Of a stretch of 64,000 nucleotides of DNA, positions 61,257 to 64,000 are shown in pieces. Every line of letters starts with the position of its first letter. Within the stretch, counting starts at the first letter, position 1. The stretch is from Postechiella marina (lineage in GTDB: Bacteria; Bacteroidota; Bacteroidia; Flavobacteriales; Flavobacteriaceae), in NCBI RefSeq assembly GCF_039538365.1, contig NZ_BAABCA010000005.1:1-64000 (forward strand). Direction: 5' to 3'. A program made the translations under genes and the position numbers. The notes under the pieces were generated by a model. That model was not told where the DNA came from, did no database searches, and was given only the letters and a program-made list of their open reading frames with translations.

Positions 61257-63263
61257 TTAAAAATTCCCTTTAGGAAATTCCGTTATTCTTAAAATTGTAC
61301 TTGCTTCAGGATAAAGCTCTATAGTTAAATCTTTACCTGTTATTATATTTTCTGGATAAGGTGCAGACTCAGTCCAATTATTTAACGTCCAATTTGTTAC
61401 ATGTTTTGCTTTTACTTTCAATTTTATTGGCACATTGTTGTATTCCCACGGATATCCTGATGCATTTGTTTGTATAACCTCTATATTATTTGCCAAAATA
61501 TCTTTTGAAAGTGCTATAGCCCAACCAGAATCTTTAATGTCTTTAGGAAAATGCTCGTATGCAGGAAACTCTAGACTACTTTTACTACCCGAATCGAAGG
61601 TGCTCTTTCTAACTCTACTTTCTATAGGATAAGAGAAAACTAACGGACCATAATTTATAGCAACTCCTTGATTACGGTCATCAATTTTTGGCTCTGTTTT
61701 AAATCTTATTTCTAACACATCGCCCTTTTTAAATGTTCTAGAAATACTTTTAAAAATCGTATTATCTTTTCCTGACACATAACTTTTACCATTTAATTTA
61801 ATAGTATAAGCATCAGACCATTTTGGAATTCTTAAACCCAACTCTACTTTTGATGATGGCGCTTCATTAATTGTAATTTTTATATAATGATTAAACGGAT
61901 AATTAGTTTCTTGCGAAAAACTAAACGCTCCTTTTTTTAATTTTGTAGATATGGTTCCTGGCAAGTACAATGCTACTTTTACTTTATTTTCGCCAACAAT
62001 ACAAGATCTATTAATAAAGGTAGGAAGCATTCTATGAATATTGCCTGCACAACACTCGGTATCATGTCCTGGACGATAGCATAAACGTCCTTTTGCTTGA
62101 GCTCCCCAACCTTGATGATCGTTATAAAAACTTGAACTATTTGTGCTTATTAGCAAATTAGGCATTTGGTAATATTGATATGCCTTAAAATCTTTAGTTA
62201 TTAAACTAAAACTAGCATTATAAAGTACTTTTTCCATTTTATCGGCAAAATATGGGTCTTCTGTTGCTAAAAGAGCCCAACCTGTAGTCCAGTTAGAATC
62301 TATAAGACTACACGCCTCTACACTCTCGTTAGATCCTTTTCCTGCTAAACCTTCATGATTTGCAGTACCACCATCTGCCAACTCATGTGTTTCTTCTAAC
62401 AACTTATAAGCTTTATAAAGTGCTGTTTTATATTTTTCTTTACCGGTAATTTTATACAGTATTGCAGGAAGTTTTAAAAACTCATGATATGTCACTGCAT
62501 GACCAGATGGAACAACACCTTCATTCATTCCTTTTACAGAAATCATGTAGTTTTTATTTCCTTTTTGGTTCGCTTTTTTTTGAAAAGCATCATATAACTT
62601 TTCTGCAGTTTCTACATACCAATCATCTCTAGTTATACCATACATGTGCCCTAACAATTCAATATTTAAAACAGGACGTATTTCGAATCCTCCTTTATTA
62701 ACAGAATCAAAAATTTCTGGTCTGCTAAATATCGCTTTGTAATGCTTATCTATTGCAGATAATAATTTTGTATTACCACTAATCTCATATTTTTCAATAA
62801 GCATGCGAATAATAACTACCATTGGCCAACCCTCTCGACTAAGCCCAATATCTCCAGCATGAAGTATACCTTCGTTATCTACACCTTTTAAAATGCTATT
62901 TAAGTTTTGCTCTACTTTGTTTTTCAAGGTTTCTGAGCCAGTCATTTGTCCACATCGTAAAATACCATCTAAATAATACCCAGTTTGTTCGTATGGCCAC
63001 CAATCGCTTCCTCCTTCAAATTCTCTATCTGTATACTTCATGTTTTCTGTCCACATACCTGTATTAAAAGGGAAACCGCTTTCTTCAGGATGACTTCCTA
63101 AGCCTTCAACCTGCCTATTTAAAAACTCTTTAACCCAACCTTCGGGAATAAACTCGTTAGATGATAAATCTCTTATTTTATTATTTTGAGACCAAACTGC
63201 TACATCTGTTAATGTAATTATAACGAAAAGTAACATCACCAAATTGGGCTTTTTTATGTACAT
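61257..63263 (-). CDS. GH127-like (DUF1680) glycoside hydrolase, secreted
   Basis: A 668-residue alpha/alpha-barrel enzyme with signal peptide (MYIKKPNLVMLLFVIITLTDVAVWS). It is related to beta-L-arabinofuranosidase HypBA1 (GH127). The zinc/thiolate centre is preserved: E316 and C318 in SVEACSL, and C404-C405 in DTECCAGNIHRM, equal to HypBA1 E338, C340, C417 and C418 with the nucleophile Cys. A candidate acid/base is E304 in ANHEGLAG. C-terminal beta-domains follow (LGLRIPKWSDAYTIKLNG). Related families act on other sugars such as 3-C-carboxy-5-deoxy-xylose, and algal operons hold divergent members, so the sugar removed is open. Confidence 0.85.
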   Translation of the reverse strand: MYIKKPNLVMLLFVIITLTDVAVWSQNNKIRDLSSNEFIPEGWVKEFLNRQVEGLGSHPEESGFPFNTGMWTENMKYTDREFEGGSDWWPYEQTGYYLDGILRCGQMTGSETLKNKVEQNLNSILKGVDNEGILHAGDIGLSREGWPMVVIIRMLIEKYEISGNTKLLSAIDKHYKAIFSRPEIFDSVNKGGFEIRPVLNIELLGHMYGITRDDWYVETAEKLYDAFQKKANQKGNKNYMISVKGMNEGVVPSGHAVTYHEFLKLPAILYKITGKEKYKTALYKAYKLLEETHELADGGTANHEGLAGKGSNESVEACSLIDSNWTTGWALLATEDPYFADKMEKVLYNASFSLITKDFKAYQYYQMPNLLISTNSSSFYNDHQGWGAQAKGRLCYRPGHDTECCAGNIHRMLPTFINRSCIVGENKVKVALYLPGTISTKLKKGAFSFSQETNYPFNHYIKITINEAPSSKVELGLRIPKWSDAYTIKLNGKSYVSGKDNTIFKSISRTFKKGDVLEIRFKTEPKIDDRNQGVAINYGPLVFSYPIESRVRKSTFDSGSKSSLEFPAYEHFPKDIKDSGWAIALSKDILANNIEVIQTNASGYPWEYNNVPIKLKVKAKHVTNWTLNNWTESAPYPENIITGKDLTIELYPEASTILRITEFPKGNF

Positions 63264-63329
63264 GATAAGGTTTTATTTAGTTGATATTTAAATGGCTTTA
63301 TTTGCTGGCTTATTCTAAATTAAATAGAA

Positions 63330-64000
63330 TTACTTATATCTGTTTTCTCCAGATACTGCCTTTTTTACAGCATCTTCTCTTGCCTTTTTCATTTTAAGCA
63401 CATTAGGAATATGAGTATCTGGCCAAAGATTATCTACATTATTTTTATTCCAAATCTTATATTCTTCTTGTAATTCTTTAACCTTTTCTGGCATTTGAGA
63501 CGCCAAATTATGATGCTCATATTTATCTGTTTTTAAGTTAAACAGAAGTAAATCGTCTCTTACAAGTTCTTTTACAAGCTTATAATTACCAATACGAACC
63601 GCATATCCGTTTCCATCACTATAGCGCCAAAACAGTTTTTCGTGAGGATTTTTATTTGGTCTATTCTCTTTTACAAAAGGCAATAAGTTTACACCTGTTA
63701 ATTTTTTTGCATCATGGTATTTAATGTTTGCAGCCTCTAAAACAGTTGTAAAAATATCGTAAGCTATTATAGGTTTATCTAATTTCTGGTTGCCTTTAAA
63801 ACCTGCGGGCCAACTCATAAAAAAAGGCACTCTAATTCCGCCTTCAAACAACATGCCTTTTTGCCCTCTGTAGGGAAACTGATTAGAGCCTTTTCCATGT
63901 CCACCATTGTCACTATAAAAAAAGATAAGTGTGTTTTCATATTCTCCGGTAGCCTTTAGTTTATCAACAAGTTTACCTATACCTGTATCCATACCAGCAA
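63330..64000 (-). CDS. Sulfatase (formylglycine-dependent), C-terminal part
   Basis: The frame is open through the window edge; only about 223 C-terminal residues are visible. Family features: the metal-binding FFYSDNGGHGKGSN, then the PYRGQKGMLFEGGIRVPFFMSWPAG segment split at the usual KxxxxEGGxRVP motif, and the C-terminal subdomain (VRIGNYKLVKE, LLFNLKTDKYEHHNLA). The formylglycine Cys (CxPSR) lies outside. It belongs to the arylsulfatase-type S1 family used by marine bacteria to remove sulfate from algal polysaccharides. It is the first visible gene of the operon, 66 bases before the GH127-like gene. Confidence 0.9.
   Translation of the reverse strand, partial: AGMDTGIGKLVDKLKATGEYENTLIFFYSDNGGHGKGSNQFPYRGQKGMLFEGGIRVPFFMSWPAGFKGNQKLDKPIIAYDIFTTVLEAANIKYHDAKKLTGVNLLPFVKENRPNKNPHEKLFWRYSDGNGYAVRIGNYKLVKELVRDDLLLFNLKTDKYEHHNLASQMPEKVKELQEEYKIWNKNNVDNLWPDTHIPNVLKMKKAREDAVKKAVSGENRYK

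Overview
The window reads as chromosome of a marine, gliding member of the Flavobacteriaceae (Bacteroidota). Evidence seen directly: AT-rich DNA; several matches to the flavobacterial -7 promoter element TAnnTTTG; type IX secretion (T9SS) type B sorting domains and PorP/SprF-family partners; menaquinone genes; Bacteroidota-only DUF families; and a block of lipoprotein or secreted glycoside hydrolases beside a sulfatase, the usual signature of algal polysaccharide use. I cannot name the genus.

Layout. 1-127: 3' end of an IS3-family insertion sequence, then a lone VOC-domain gene. 1230-17036 (minus): two adhesin plus PorP/SprF modules. One is a 3228-residue SprB-like surface protein followed by a PorP/SprF protein; the other is a smaller Ig-like/CHU_C protein followed by a PorP/SprF protein with a 25-unit, 16-residue helical repeat and a SPOR-like end. 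17163-21659 (minus): secreted beta-helix protein, small exported protein, membrane-anchored amidohydrolase, alpha/beta hydrolase. 22004-23800 (minus): TolB-like/TPR/AraC regulator.

24418-29720 (plus) is the most unusual part: SbnA-like and SbnB-like enzymes (predicted to make L-2,3-diaminopropionate), an adenylation protein that begins in the second half of a condensation domain, a free carrier protein, and a left-handed beta-helix acyltransferase. It ends in a terminator and is followed by a decayed copy of the 5' end of the regulator that precedes it. Function and product are unknown to me.

30320-55752 is mostly housekeeping: mnmE, a GH16 lipoprotein, a TlpA-like lipoprotein, a CvfB-like protein, the menaquinone genes (thioesterase, menF, menD), an rRNA methyltransferase, a ZIP transporter, a kinase-like protein, GNAT, HlyIII, DUF4294, M42 peptidase, class V aminotransferase, Nudix, PrsW, and an acyl-CoA carboxylase operon (biotin carrier, biotin carboxylase, carboxyltransferase). 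A candidate small RNA lies between PrsW and the carboxylase operon. Two copies of a dispersed intergenic element lie at about 36.0 and 43.4 kb.

55774-64000 (minus) is a tightly packed polysaccharide-utilisation operon. In order of transcription it holds a sulfatase (cut by the window edge), a GH127-like enzyme, a GH2, a GH28-like and a GH29-like enzyme. Together they suggest desulfation and stepwise removal of side-chain sugars from a sulfated algal polysaccharide or pectin-like glycan. No susC/susD pair is inside the window. I saw no tRNA, rRNA or CRISPR array.
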